Shown here piece by piece: positions 35,301-43,379 of a stretch of DNA of 64,000 nt (position 1 is the stretch's first letter; the number at the start of each line of letters is the position of its first letter). A program made the translations under genes and the position numbers. Origin of the DNA: Algoriphagus litoralis (GTDB taxonomy: Bacteria > Bacteroidota > Bacteroidia > Cytophagales > Cyclobacteriaceae); NCBI RefSeq assembly GCF_003259255.1, contig NZ_QGOL01000007.1:186001-250000 (forward strand), given 5' to 3'. The notes under the pieces were generated by a model that saw nothing but the letters and a program-made list of their open reading frames with translations, searched no databases and was not told the origin of the DNA.

Positions 35301-37455
35301 TCACTTTGTAGAAAATACCGTAAAATCCATCCCCATAGCCGATGAAGGCTACCAAAATGGGATTGCCTACGGAAACATGGAATATGCCTGCTGGAATTTG
35401 TTTTTCAAATTGGTGATCAATTTCCATACGGGGAAAGACTTCAAAAGTCTTCTGAAAGAATCCGAGGAGCTGCTGAGGTTCTTCCGCCAGTACAATTACT
35501 ACAGTCACGAGGAACTGTTGAAGGTAGTCCAAAACAGCTTGGAGGTTTTGGTGGCGGATGCCAAAACTTACCCCGCCAATCTGGAACGGCTGACAAAGAA
35601 TAACGAACCTGAATTCCTCAAAGCCAATGAAGAGAAAAACAATGTTTTCCTCTACACCTACCATGGATTCAAGGGAATCACCACCTTATGGTTTGGCGAG
35701 AATCAAGTCGCCTTTGAGAATTTTGAATTGGTTAAGAAATATTCTAAAAATCAGCCATTCGATGTTTCCCTGCAATATTTCGAGCTCTGCCGGGGACTGA
35801 ATGCCGCCGTTCTCCTTAGCAAAAAAGACAATCCGGATACTCTAAATAAGCAACTCAAGAAAATCCTTAAAGAAACCCTTGCCCACTTCAAAAAAGGAAT
35901 GGCGCTCAATCCTGAATTTGGCTTACCCGTATGGCAGTTTCTCTCGGCCAGTCTTGACAGCCAGGTTAGCGGCACAATCAACGAAGCACTTTTTGAAGAA
36001 GCCATCAAAGGATTTGATCAATTGAATCAGCCTCGATATTTGGTTTTGATCAATGAAATCTACAGCACGCTGCTTTCAGAAAAAGGCAACCCAAAAAGCG
36101 AAATCTTCAGAAATCAGGCGATTAAAATCTCTGGCATACTGCAGTCACCCGGCAAAGTCCAGCAGCTCATTACCAACGATATCACCCAATCCGGAAAACA
36201 ACCTACAGCAGTGATGCTTTCAAATCTGAAAACCTCCAGTTCTATGGAGCTTGCATCCATAGATACGCTCACCCTGATCAAAACGATGGACGCACTGATC
36301 AGCGAAATTAAACTGGAATCTCTACTCGAAAAACTTCTCACCTATGCAATGGAAAACTCCGGAGCTCAGGAAGGCCATTTTATCATCAATAGGAAAGGAG
36401 AATGGATAGTAGAAGTATCTACGCTGGCAAATCACAGCCTCCATACCCACTTTCCAAAAACCAAACTTGGAGAATATCCCGAAGTAAGCCAAGGAATTGT
36501 CAATTATGCCAAAGCTTCCGAAGAACCAGTTCTCATCGCCGACGCCATCACCACAAAGCCTTACGACACAGATGAAATCGTGCAGCGGAAAAACTTACGG
36601 TCGATCCTCTGTATCCCTTTCATCAGCCAATCCAAGATATCAGGTATGATCTACCTGACCCATAGTCAGACTAGCAATGCTTTTCAAAAAGGACAAATTA
36701 GCCTGATGAGATTGATCGCTGGACAAATTGGAGGCATTATTGACAACGCCCTGCTTTATGAAAACCTCGAAAATCTGGTCAAGGAGCGAACTCGTCAGCT
36801 CGAAGAGGAAAAGCAAAAAAGTGATAACCTGCTATTGAATATCCTTCCTAAAGAGATCGCAGCCGAATTGATCAAAAATGGTAAGGCGGCTGCTAGACCT
36901 TATGAACATGTTTCGGTCATGTTTATTGATATAAAAGGGTTCACCACCATAGCTGAGGCGATGACCCCTGATACGCTGGTGAAGAACCTCCATGAGTTTT
37001 TCTCTGCCCTGGATGATATCATGGATGAATTTGGTCTGGAAAAGATCAAAACCATCGGAGATGCTTATATGGCAGCAGGAGGAATCCCTACTCCATCCGA
37101 CGACCACGCCATACGGATAGTCCTAGCCGGACTTAAAATCCTGGAAGTAGTAGACCGGTACAATTCTGAAAAAATAGATAAAGGCGAGTCACCTTTCGTC
37201 ATCCGCATCGGAATCCACTCCGGTCCAGTAGTTGCCGGAGTAGTAGGATCCAAAAAGTTTGTCTATGACATCTGGGGAGATACCGTGAATATCGCATCAC
37301 GAATGGAAAGCAACTCAGAAGCCGGACGGATTAATATTTCTGAGGACCACTACAGGGCAGTAGCAGATCACTTCGAGTGTGAACATCGGGGTGAAATACC
37401 TGCGAAAAACAAAGGGGTGATGCACATGTACTTTGTCAATCACCCCAAAAGTTAA
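32332..37455 (+). CDS. Multidomain kinase - AAA ATPase - GAF - adenylate cyclase
   Basis: A 1707-aa cytoplasmic signalling protein. Residues 1-265: divergent Ser/Thr kinase, with a poor glycine loop, K36, catalytic loop LLHNDVNPRN (H119-N120-D121, so HRD is HND), D140 in IDYEFG instead of DFG and a SPEQTGR after the activation segment. Residues 290-690: PknK/MalT-like ATPase, Walker A GQGGVGKS (K327) and Walker B FLDDYQW (D451-D452). About 700-1280: helical repeats. About 1290-1470: GAF. About 1475-1500: a coiled-coil linker. About 1520-1700: class III cyclase with metal sites D1533 (FIDIKGF) and D1577 (IGDAYM), adenine-specific K1573 and D1646, and N1653/R1657, so an adenylate rather than guanylate cyclase is expected. 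No histidine kinase domain is present, unlike most such proteins. Operon partner: the carotenoid oxygenase. Confidence 0.9.
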   Translation: MFSESPQIASLELIYESGRSRLFQGKTSNGEDLLIKEDLTGDQARLFNEISITSQSFHTEMDSGVVLHQGKLVMMRKFIPGKSLKDLIPKNGFELQEFLPLAIQIANELQNLHQKNLLHNDVNPRNLICDLINNQVTLIDYEFGTSIENFELHYEQNPQLMGTIEYISPEQTGRMNRKIDYRSDYYGLGATFYEMLCGRPPFVEEDLLRLIHCHLAISPLPPSHFKKSIGKPMDEIVLKLLAKNAEDRYQSIAGLLSDLILIQDLKSSNTPIGRFKTGLQDIPSRLRISQKLYGRSSEINSLEQAYEQAIQGDKVLLTISGQGGVGKSILCQELYRKVSGNTGFFLSGSFDVMDRQTPYLAFEKAFRQFAEWLLISSPDVQKSWSERIIKETNGLGRILFSLAPKLEYILKDQPELLPLKGLENQQRLQFAINAFLQSIATKDSPVVLFLDDYQWANEASVDLLRSLLNNYSLKNILIIVAYRDQSGNLGNTLMNALEVGNQRKHKDTDRTSYHLDLVPLDLQDIVSMLCDTLRATPEEVNELAILVQSKTKGNPFAIIKLLELLYRQKLLSFDYSGNRWTWNLHTIYSLNLSDEVVDILLEKINTLDAEALSLVKIASVFGLGFSINQLEMISGNPPASIHRMLWPLIQEGSLIPLVNDYRYLPEYYSENGRDLQFKFAHARIQQAVYSLLDEREKGKRHFEVGKIFLEKLDPDELEKKSIEIGTHFDLGYHFLKDSDSVEKAANVLLQAGNKSASSAAFDSAFNLTIKGFELLEKRLSQEERFAILLNLLEYSFLTEREEEKQKFEKQAFETAKDQTDRLAIYEVIVRSLTYANQPNQAIRITQKALREVGIKIPDKASVLGIIWEAIKMQFKLPTRKIARLSTLPRAKDPKIKALIKLISAAFPAYYFANIETYPILIFQMLKLTLRHGLAPESPVGIASYGIIRASAMKNPADGYQIVQECRKLVENDDLKKFATTVKFIHVAFVAHFVENTVKSIPIADEGYQNGIAYGNMEYACWNLFFKLVINFHTGKDFKSLLKESEELLRFFRQYNYYSHEELLKVVQNSLEVLVADAKTYPANLERLTKNNEPEFLKANEEKNNVFLYTYHGFKGITTLWFGENQVAFENFELVKKYSKNQPFDVSLQYFELCRGLNAAVLLSKKDNPDTLNKQLKKILKETLAHFKKGMALNPEFGLPVWQFLSASLDSQVSGTINEALFEEAIKGFDQLNQPRYLVLINEIYSTLLSEKGNPKSEIFRNQAIKISGILQSPGKVQQLITNDITQSGKQPTAVMLSNLKTSSSMELASIDTLTLIKTMDALISEIKLESLLEKLLTYAMENSGAQEGHFIINRKGEWIVEVSTLANHSLHTHFPKTKLGEYPEVSQGIVNYAKASEEPVLIADAITTKPYDTDEIVQRKNLRSILCIPFISQSKISGMIYLTHSQTSNAFQKGQISLMRLIAGQIGGIIDNALLYENLENLVKERTRQLEEEKQKSDNLLLNILPKEIAAELIKNGKAAARPYEHVSVMFIDIKGFTTIAEAMTPDTLVKNLHEFFSALDDIMDEFGLEKIKTIGDAYMAAGGIPTPSDDHAIRIVLAGLKILEVVDRYNSEKIDKGESPFVIRIGIHSGPVVAGVVGSKKFVYDIWGDTVNIASRMESNSEAGRINISEDHYRAVADHFECEHRGEIPAKNKGVMHMYFVNHPKS

Positions 37456-37470
37456 TTTCTCTGATTTTTA

Positions 37471-38877
37471 TTAAACACGGACTTTGGTAGTCCCACCACC
37501 AGCCAAAGTTATCGGTACCGGAGCATTGGTTTTCCAATGGCCTCCCGTAAAGTCAGGCACATCTATCGAATTGGAGCGATTGGCTACAGACCACTCGCTC
37601 AAGGGCGTGATGCAGCTCCAGAGTGCCGCATCGTAGACATCCTGATCCAGAGGAAGTCCATTTCTCAGACAGTCGATCAGTCGCCAATCCATCATGAAGT
37701 CCATTCCACCGTGCCCGCCGATCTGCTTGGCCAATTCTCCCACTTTCTGAACAATCTCGGGAGTGTATTTGGCCTGGAGTTCTTTGATTTCCTCTTCTTT
37801 CATCCAGCTGTGTCCTTTCGAGACTTTTTGATCCGGATACTTTTGGGCGTAGCCCTCTGTACCACTCACGACATGAAGTCTGGAATAGGGTCTCGGAGAG
37901 GTCACATCATGCTGAATCATGATGGTTTTTCCCTTTTTGGTCTTTACTACGGTTGTATTCATGTTTCCCCGGTAATTTTTTGCCGCATAGGAATTCCAAA
38001 AAGGATCCTCCTGAGCTAGTTCCTGCGCTTTGGCTTTCATCTGAAAGTCATTGGAGGAAACGGAGGTTAGGTAATCCATCTGATCTCCCCGGTTTACATT
38101 CAGGATTTGACAAATGGGTCCAAGTCCATGGGTAGGATAGAGATTCCCGTTACGGAAGTTCTCTTCCAGCCGCCACATTCCCTGATAGCCCTTGTCCTTG
38201 TCAAAATTCAACCAAAGCAAATCGTGGATATACGCCCCTTCTACATGCAAGACTTCACCAAAAAAACCCTCACGGGCCATTTTTAAGGTCATCATTTCAA
38301 AGAAATCGTAACAGCAATTCTCCAGTTGCATGCAATGCTTTTTGGTCCGCTCGGAAGTCTCTACCAGCTGCCAGCACTCCTCTAGCGTTCTGGCTGCAGG
38401 GACTTCCACAGCAGTATGTTTTCCGGATTCCATTGCAAAAACCGCCATCGGCACATGCCATTCCCAAGGTGTAGCAATATAAATGAGATCCAAATCGGGA
38501 CGCTCACACATTTTTTTCCAAGCATAAGCACTGCCTGAATAAAGCTCCGGGCTATGTGGGGTACTTTCCAGAGATTTTTTGGCTTTTTCAGCACGCTCCG
38601 GAAGCAAATCGCAGAGCGCTTTGATCTCCACCCCTTCAATTTTGCTGAGCCGATCCACAGCACCGGGACCCCGCTGTCCCAGCCCCACTATTCCTACCCT
38701 GACGGTTTCTATTTTGGGCGCAGCAAAACCACACATATTGAACGTCTGGAGGCGAGAAGCCCCGTATTTTGCCTCTATGGGTAACGTTTGAAATTCAGAT
38801 CCAATCGCACTTCCTGCACCAAATAGGCCTAAACCTACCAATCCGGTGGACTTTAAAAATTCTCTTCTACGGTTCAT
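37471..38877 (-). CDS. Tat-exported Gfo/Idh/MocA oxidoreductase, GH109-like
   Basis: A 468-aa protein with a twin-arginine signal (NRRREFLKST, then GLVGLGLFGAGSA). An NAD(P)-binding Rossmann domain follows (VRVGIVGLGQRGPGAV, IATPWEWHVPMAV, AVEVPAARTLEEC) and a GFO_IDH_MocA C-terminal domain containing NLYPTHGLGPICQ. The FAAPKIETVRVGIVGLGQRG region is characteristic of GH109, where NAD-dependent enzymes cleave alpha-N-acetylgalactosamine. Glycosidase rather than plain dehydrogenase activity is inferred from this similarity. It converges on the cyclase gene with 15 bp between stops and is followed upstream by an unrelated DUF2892 gene. Confidence 0.85.
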   Translation of the reverse strand: MNRRREFLKSTGLVGLGLFGAGSAIGSEFQTLPIEAKYGASRLQTFNMCGFAAPKIETVRVGIVGLGQRGPGAVDRLSKIEGVEIKALCDLLPERAEKAKKSLESTPHSPELYSGSAYAWKKMCERPDLDLIYIATPWEWHVPMAVFAMESGKHTAVEVPAARTLEECWQLVETSERTKKHCMQLENCCYDFFEMMTLKMAREGFFGEVLHVEGAYIHDLLWLNFDKDKGYQGMWRLEENFRNGNLYPTHGLGPICQILNVNRGDQMDYLTSVSSNDFQMKAKAQELAQEDPFWNSYAAKNYRGNMNTTVVKTKKGKTIMIQHDVTSPRPYSRLHVVSGTEGYAQKYPDQKVSKGHSWMKEEEIKELQAKYTPEIVQKVGELAKQIGGHGGMDFMMDWRLIDCLRNGLPLDQDVYDAALWSCITPLSEWSVANRSNSIDVPDFTGGHWKTNAPVPITLAGGGTTKVRV

Positions 38878-38960
38878 AGTGATTCCTGCATTTTTTGGGT
38901 TTGATTTAGCTATTTAACAAAAAATTGAAAGAAGTCCGTGCTGAAATTCATAAAGCATAA

Positions 38961-38990
38961 AAAAAACCGGAAGCAATCACCCCCGGTCTT
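38961..38990 (-). terminator. Terminator downstream of the DUF2892 gene
   Basis: Read on the minus strand, ACCGG at 38987-38983 pairs with CCGGT at 38970-38966 around a 12-nt loop and is followed by a run of T (plus-strand A run at 38959-38966). It lies about 45 bp past the DUF2892 stop, before the GH109-like gene start on the same strand. Confidence 0.6.
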
Positions 38991-39032
38991 TCCCTTAATT
39001 TGAAAGCACTATCAATTATCTAATCCAATTTT

Positions 39033-39242
39033 TTAAGTGGTTTTCACCTTGCAAGTATTGATTCCAAATACCGCATAAATAGGGCAAAAACTCACCAAAC
39101 TTGTCAGGGTAAATATTACTGCCACGACCAATCCAACCACACCAAGTGTTCCTGTCAGAATATTGGTCACATATAGCACCACCAAAACCGCTGCAATGAG
39201 CAATCTGATGATCTTATCGGTACTTCCCATGTTCTTTTGCAT
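39033..39242 (-). CDS. Small membrane protein, DUF2892
   Basis: A 69-aa protein with two hydrophobic segments (IIRLLIAAVLVVLYVTNIL and LGVVGLVVAVIFTLTSLV) and the family's ending FCPIYAVFGINTC. The N-terminal KNMGSTDKIIR and the FCPIY..FGINTC box are characteristic of DUF2892, often found with rhodanese-like YgaP. Function unknown. It stands alone with its own terminator, about 100 bp from the end of the GH113 gene. Confidence 0.87.
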   Translation of the reverse strand: MQKNMGSTDKIIRLLIAAVLVVLYVTNILTGTLGVVGLVVAVIFTLTSLVSFCPIYAVFGINTCKVKTT

Positions 39243-39345
39243 GATTTATTTGATTAAAAGGTGTAGAAATAATCTCAATGATGAGATAAAACTAACCCAA
39301 TCCATCGTAACCGAAGATGACAAAAGTCACAGAAGCATGTGATTT

Positions 39346-40383
39346 TCAATCCCCTAAAAAATAGGCTCGCATGACTTCCTCGGCCTGCTTGCCTTGAGGA
39401 GTGAAGTCGGGCTCCCGCTCGTGACGCTCAGGGTACCATTTCCAAAAAAACACCCCTGCCATCCAGCTTTTTTGCCAAGCAGTCTGAAAAAATGCTTCGT
39501 AGCAGAGTGCTTGAACTTCTTCTGAAAATTCAATTTCTTTTCTTTCGTTTGGCCAAACCCACGGCTCTACAGCAGCATCAACAGTATTGCAATAGCCGAT
39601 TTCTGTGAACATTACAGGCTTTTTATACTTTCTGACCACCTTTTCGATTTTGGGTAAATGGCTCTCCCAGGATTCTTTTAATTCTTCCAAATCTGGATTG
39701 TGGTCTTTTGCCAGCGGAAAATAGGCCTGAACTCCGATATAATCCAAAGCATCCCAAAATTTCACTTTGTCAAATTCAGTAAAATTGGCTGCATAGGTAA
39801 TTTTCCCTGAATACACCTTCCTGACTTCTGCAATGATCGCTCTCCACTCCTTATCCCGCTGTGAGGTCTTCTCCAATTCCGTACCTACGCATAGCATGGG
39901 CATATTTATTTTTTCGGCAAGCTTCGCGTAATCAAGGATGAATGCTTGGTAGTTTTCAAACCACGTTTTCCAATCTTCCTCGTTTTTCATTTCGATTTCC
40001 CCTACCCAAGAACCCCTTACCCAGAGGTGCGGCTTCATCATATTCATGATACCCTTGCTGGCTGTAGAGTCGTAAGTAGCCTCAATCCCAGCTGGAGTCT
40101 CCCCCCACCAACGCCGTTCGTTGCTCATATCCCAGCTGATTTCAGGAGCATCTTTTGCACCTTGCCATCCAAATGGTGTCTGAGAAAGCGCATTTGCACC
40201 TGTAGACAGCAAAGCTTGAACTTCACCTCCCGTGAGCGGTTGCCGGCTACCTACCCAGCACACTCCTTTCCACTTTTCTGCTGCGACAATTAAGTTTTCT
40301 GCGGGAATAAAAAACCAAACCAAAAAGCTCAAAACGATCAAGCCCACAGAACTGAACAGGTACTTAGTAAACATGGGCTTCAT
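39346..40383 (-). CDS. GH113-type glycoside hydrolase, membrane-anchored
   Basis: A 345-aa TIM-barrel glycosidase with an N-terminal signal-anchor (YLFSSVGLIVLSFLVWFF). GH113 enzymes include beta-mannanases. The likely acid is E169 in LCVGTELEKTS and the nucleophile E261 in VMFTEIGYCN, with a typical N-terminal WKGVCWVG and late FFWKWYPERHE strands. It is 20 bp downstream of a DUF6503-like lipoprotein gene and is the last gene of the long minus-strand cluster. With GT2 and GT87 enzymes upstream it may trim the glycan they make, but this is inference. Confidence 0.82.
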   Translation of the reverse strand: MKPMFTKYLFSSVGLIVLSFLVWFFIPAENLIVAAEKWKGVCWVGSRQPLTGGEVQALLSTGANALSQTPFGWQGAKDAPEISWDMSNERRWWGETPAGIEATYDSTASKGIMNMMKPHLWVRGSWVGEIEMKNEEDWKTWFENYQAFILDYAKLAEKINMPMLCVGTELEKTSQRDKEWRAIIAEVRKVYSGKITYAANFTEFDKVKFWDALDYIGVQAYFPLAKDHNPDLEELKESWESHLPKIEKVVRKYKKPVMFTEIGYCNTVDAAVEPWVWPNERKEIEFSEEVQALCYEAFFQTAWQKSWMAGVFFWKWYPERHEREPDFTPQGKQAEEVMRAYFLGD

Positions 40384-40403
40384 GGCAGAGATTGGGCTGT
40401 TAT

Positions 40404-41156
40404 TTATTTTGATAGTGGCACGACTCGGATATTCTCCAGGTTGATCTCGGATAGCAATTCCAATTTACCGGAAATGTAGAGATCCTGCATCGTTTCGACC
40501 GGAGTATTTTTATCGGCAGGCTTGAGGTTCAGGTAGTTTTGAAATCGAATCCCCCCTACTTCCATGACATCCTTCACTTCACGCATTCTCACTCCACCTC
40601 CATCGGTATGGTAATCGTATGCCATATAATCCAGATAGAAATCCTCCACTCCGATCCAGTACAGAAATTCATCTTCATAGTGTTCTCCACCACCCTCGGG
40701 AACGAAAGTCACTTTAATCAAGTGATACTTTTCACCTTTTATTTCGGTCTCTCCAAGATAGGTTTTCACTGCAGCAGCATCATTGAGGCCATAGGGCAAA
40801 AAAGCAAAATAAGCGACCGAATTAATGGATCGGGAAAAGGCTCCTACCCGCTCCTCGGTTAGCGTATCGATTTTGGCTCCGTTAACTGTACGGACGAAAC
40901 CTGAATTATTCAGGACATCTTTTACCGTACCTGTAGAATCGCTGAACTCCCGAATGTATTCGTAGGCAGTTGGCGTCTTGAAAATCGTGTAATGAATATT
41001 ACGAAAGTCAAATTCAATCTTGGTGGATTCATAGGTCTTTCCTCCATGTGCTTCGATAGAGGCATCGACTATCTTCTCCGCTTCAGTTCGCTGATCGCAG
41101 GAAAAACACATCAAAATAACTATTAGCAAGGAAACGGTATTACTTATTTGTTTCAT
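40404..41156 (-). CDS. DUF6503-like lipoprotein
   Basis: A 250-aa lipoprotein if begun at the ATG at 41156: signal MKQISNTVSLLIVILMCFSCD with a FSC lipobox. A longer start at 41240 is rejected because its first 28 residues do not fit an export signal. The start of the mature chain, KIVDASIEAHGGKTYESTKIEFDFR, has the AHGG motif shared with the next upstream gene's product; the later part is beta-rich (LYWIGVEDFYLDYMAYDYH). It resembles LolA/outer-membrane-lipoprotein-sorting folds used by DUF6503 proteins. Its role is unknown. It may be a distant paralogue of the 41317-42045 product. Confidence 0.65.
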   Translation of the reverse strand: MKQISNTVSLLIVILMCFSCDQRTEAEKIVDASIEAHGGKTYESTKIEFDFRNIHYTIFKTPTAYEYIREFSDSTGTVKDVLNNSGFVRTVNGAKIDTLTEERVGAFSRSINSVAYFAFLPYGLNDAAAVKTYLGETEIKGEKYHLIKVTFVPEGGGEHYEDEFLYWIGVEDFYLDYMAYDYHTDGGGVRMREVKDVMEVGGIRFQNYLNLKPADKNTPVETMQDLYISGKLELLSEINLENIRVVPLSK

Positions 41157-41316
41157 GGATTTTTTGAAATAATTGGAAATACTATGGAAATAAACTCTCC
41201 AGCGGAGAGAAAAATAAAAATGAAATACTTCGCGAAGCATAGTTCTTCGTGCGCAGCGAGAATTATTTCAATTGTATTTCTTGTCTGTAAAGTTTTAGAG
41301 TGTTATTAATTAAAAT

Positions 41317-42045
41317 TTACTTGAGTATTTGATAATCTGAATACCGGTATTCCGCCCTTAGAAACAGCTTTTCTCCATTTTCATTGACTCTCCAGCTCTC
41401 CCGTATACCATGAAGTTTGAAGCCTTGGATCGCTTCAAAATTCAGGTTATACACCAAACTCCGGTGATCTTTCAGCTGAACTTCGTTTCCTACCATTTCA
41501 AAAGATACCGGATCAAAGTAATACCACCAAATATCAGCTTCGGGGCCATAATCTACTCGAATCACTTCCACACGATTGCCGTTTTCCAAGGTCTTCTGAC
41601 CTTCATAGGAAAGTTTTGTCCCAGCATCTAGCAGCTTCCAAGGCTGAGCCACTGCATAAAAAGCCGCATCGAAATCTTTCCGTTTTGAGGCTAAAAAATC
41701 CTCATTTTTAACTTCATTTTCGCCCATGAAATAGCTCATCTTTGCCCCATCCCAAATCGAAACATGCGTGATGCTGTCCTTGGTCCAAGTGATTTTGCCT
41801 TCGAAATAAGGCTGAAACCGAAACTCATGCCATTGGTCCAATTCGCTTTCGGTGGTCCCATCTTCGTTTAGCAATCGCGTCCATTTTCGGAATTTTAGAC
41901 TTTTCAAGTCTTTCCAAGCCTCCGAGCCCCCATGAGCGTCCATTGACTTTTCCAAGAGTACTTTAGCTTCCTTCTCAGGACTTGAAGCACAGGAAATACT
42001 GATAATCAATAAGCCAAATAAGAATAGAATATTCACTTTTTTCAT
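41317..42045 (-). CDS. DUF6503-like lipoprotein, paralogue of its neighbour
   Basis: A 242-aa lipoprotein with the signal MKKVNILFLFGLLIISISCAS (SISC lipobox). The mature start AKVLLEKSMDAHGGSEAWKDLKSLKFRKW shares the helix-AHGG-strand opening of the downstream DUF6503-like product. The later VDYGPEADIWWYYFDPVSFEMVG resembles LolA-like beta sheets. Its start codon overlaps the GT87 stop by 4 bp, so translation is coupled to glycan-related genes. Function unknown; a carrier for a lipid-linked glycan or lipoprotein is a guess based only on the fold. Confidence 0.68.
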   Translation of the reverse strand: MKKVNILFLFGLLIISISCASSPEKEAKVLLEKSMDAHGGSEAWKDLKSLKFRKWTRLLNEDGTTESELDQWHEFRFQPYFEGKITWTKDSITHVSIWDGAKMSYFMGENEVKNEDFLASKRKDFDAAFYAVAQPWKLLDAGTKLSYEGQKTLENGNRVEVIRVDYGPEADIWWYYFDPVSFEMVGNEVQLKDHRSLVYNLNFEAIQGFKLHGIRESWRVNENGEKLFLRAEYRYSDYQILK

Positions 42046-43379
42046 GAGTGCTTGGGCAGTTTTAATTTAGGGAGAAAATAGTCCAGAACTATCACCGCAA
42101 AAACCAGTGCATATTCCACAAAAAGAAACAGTGGATTTTCCTTGAAACCAGGATTTCCATAGGCCTGATAAGAGAAAATCACGGCAAAAGTCCAAATCAG
42201 AAATGTGTTTCGGTCGGTCAACAGACTCAAACCAAAAGCAGGAATCAGGTACCAAGGATGAACCACCGGCTGCAAAATCAAATAAATCAGGTAAACTAAA
42301 ACCCACAAATCAACGAGTTCGGCAAGATTTTGAGGTTTCTTTTTCCAAGAAAAATAGACAATGGCCGCAAGCGTCGCAAGCGATAGAATCTTGGTCAGGG
42401 TTGCAATCGTATTGTATCCCTTAACCCAAAAACCAACTTCCCGAAGCAGGTAATAAATCGAGGCATTAAACTCAAACTTACCTTGATACAAGCTTAGGCT
42501 TTGCATAAAATTCGATCCTGCGGCACTGACAAAAAACCAACCCAAACTGATAAGTAATGCCAGTATTGCCCCAGCCCAAAAGAGAATGTTTCGGCGGGTT
42601 TTGGAGAAAAAGAACCAAGTCGGAATCATAATCATGGGAAGCAGTTTCATCCCCACAGCAAAACCCCAAAAACCACCGGAAAGTGGTTCTTGACCCTTTT
42701 GGAAAGCAAAAACAGCGGCCAGCAAAAGCATCAAAACAAGCCCTTCGAAATGGAGATTTCCTGTGATTTCCAAAATCACGAGTGGATTTAGCCAATACAG
42801 CCAAAGCAGTTTTATCGGCTTTTGGAATGCCTTGAAAATCCTCATCAATAACATAAAAACCGCTATTTCACCCAAAATCAAAAGCAAGCGAAGGCTGATA
42901 ATTCCATTCGCGATCAATCCAACGGAGGCCTGGGCAGCCAACCAAAACACAGCCTGATTCAATGGTGGATAGACCGAATAATAATCCGGTGAATTGAGCA
43001 ATGGAAAGAGTTGATTAAGGATCTCAGTGGATTCAAGAGGATGATTTTCCAAAAATTGCCGTGGAGTTTCCGCATAAGGATTTTCCTGCATTCGAATCAA
43101 TTCCCCATCCCAAAGGAACCTGGCATAGTCATCCGACCATTGTGGAATCGCCAGAAACAAAGAAAAGCGAATCAAAAGGCCTGCGATGAAAATAAAAAAC
43201 CAAGGAGTCTTTTCCTCTGAAAGTGAAAAAATCAACATCATCAGTCCAAAGAGGAGGACAAAAATACCCAGGGTAGTTTGAAAGTCAGTTCTCGGAACAA
43301 GATTTCCAAGAAAGTAGGTTAAGGCCAACATGAGCAATGCAAGTATCACCTGCACTGCATAGTTCATCATGGGTCTCAA
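42042..43379 (-). CDS. Polytopic GT-C glycosyltransferase, GT87-like
   Basis: A 445-aa inner-membrane protein with about 10-12 hydrophobic segments. A loop after segment 2-3 has the GT-C acidic motif SDDYARFLWDGELI and a second loop has NPYAETPRQF; VYPPLNQAVFWL and the LYWLNPLVILEITGNLHFEGL region are typical of GT87 / mannosyltransferases, which use polyprenyl-phosphate sugars on the outer face of the membrane. It overlaps both neighbours by 4 bp. A DPM-like GT2 two genes upstream could make its donor, which supports a shared pathway. The sugar is not proven. Confidence 0.72.
   Translation of the reverse strand: MRPMMNYAVQVILALLMLALTYFLGNLVPRTDFQTTLGIFVLLFGLMMLIFSLSEEKTPWFFIFIAGLLIRFSLFLAIPQWSDDYARFLWDGELIRMQENPYAETPRQFLENHPLESTEILNQLFPLLNSPDYYSVYPPLNQAVFWLAAQASVGLIANGIISLRLLLILGEIAVFMLLMRIFKAFQKPIKLLWLYWLNPLVILEITGNLHFEGLVLMLLLAAVFAFQKGQEPLSGGFWGFAVGMKLLPMIMIPTWFFFSKTRRNILFWAGAILALLISLGWFFVSAAGSNFMQSLSLYQGKFEFNASIYYLLREVGFWVKGYNTIATLTKILSLATLAAIVYFSWKKKPQNLAELVDLWVLVYLIYLILQPVVHPWYLIPAFGLSLLTDRNTFLIWTFAVIFSYQAYGNPGFKENPLFLFVEYALVFAVIVLDYFLPKLKLPKHS

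Noticed and set aside
35032..35664. A 210-aa open frame antisense to the kinase-cyclase gene
   Set aside because: Same reason: the coding strand has continuous domain structure and the antisense frame shows no known motif.
39400..39432. A copy of the CGCTC repeat inside the GH113 gene
   Set aside because: The segment encodes the family's PERHEREPD region in frame, and the match to the repeat core is only partial.
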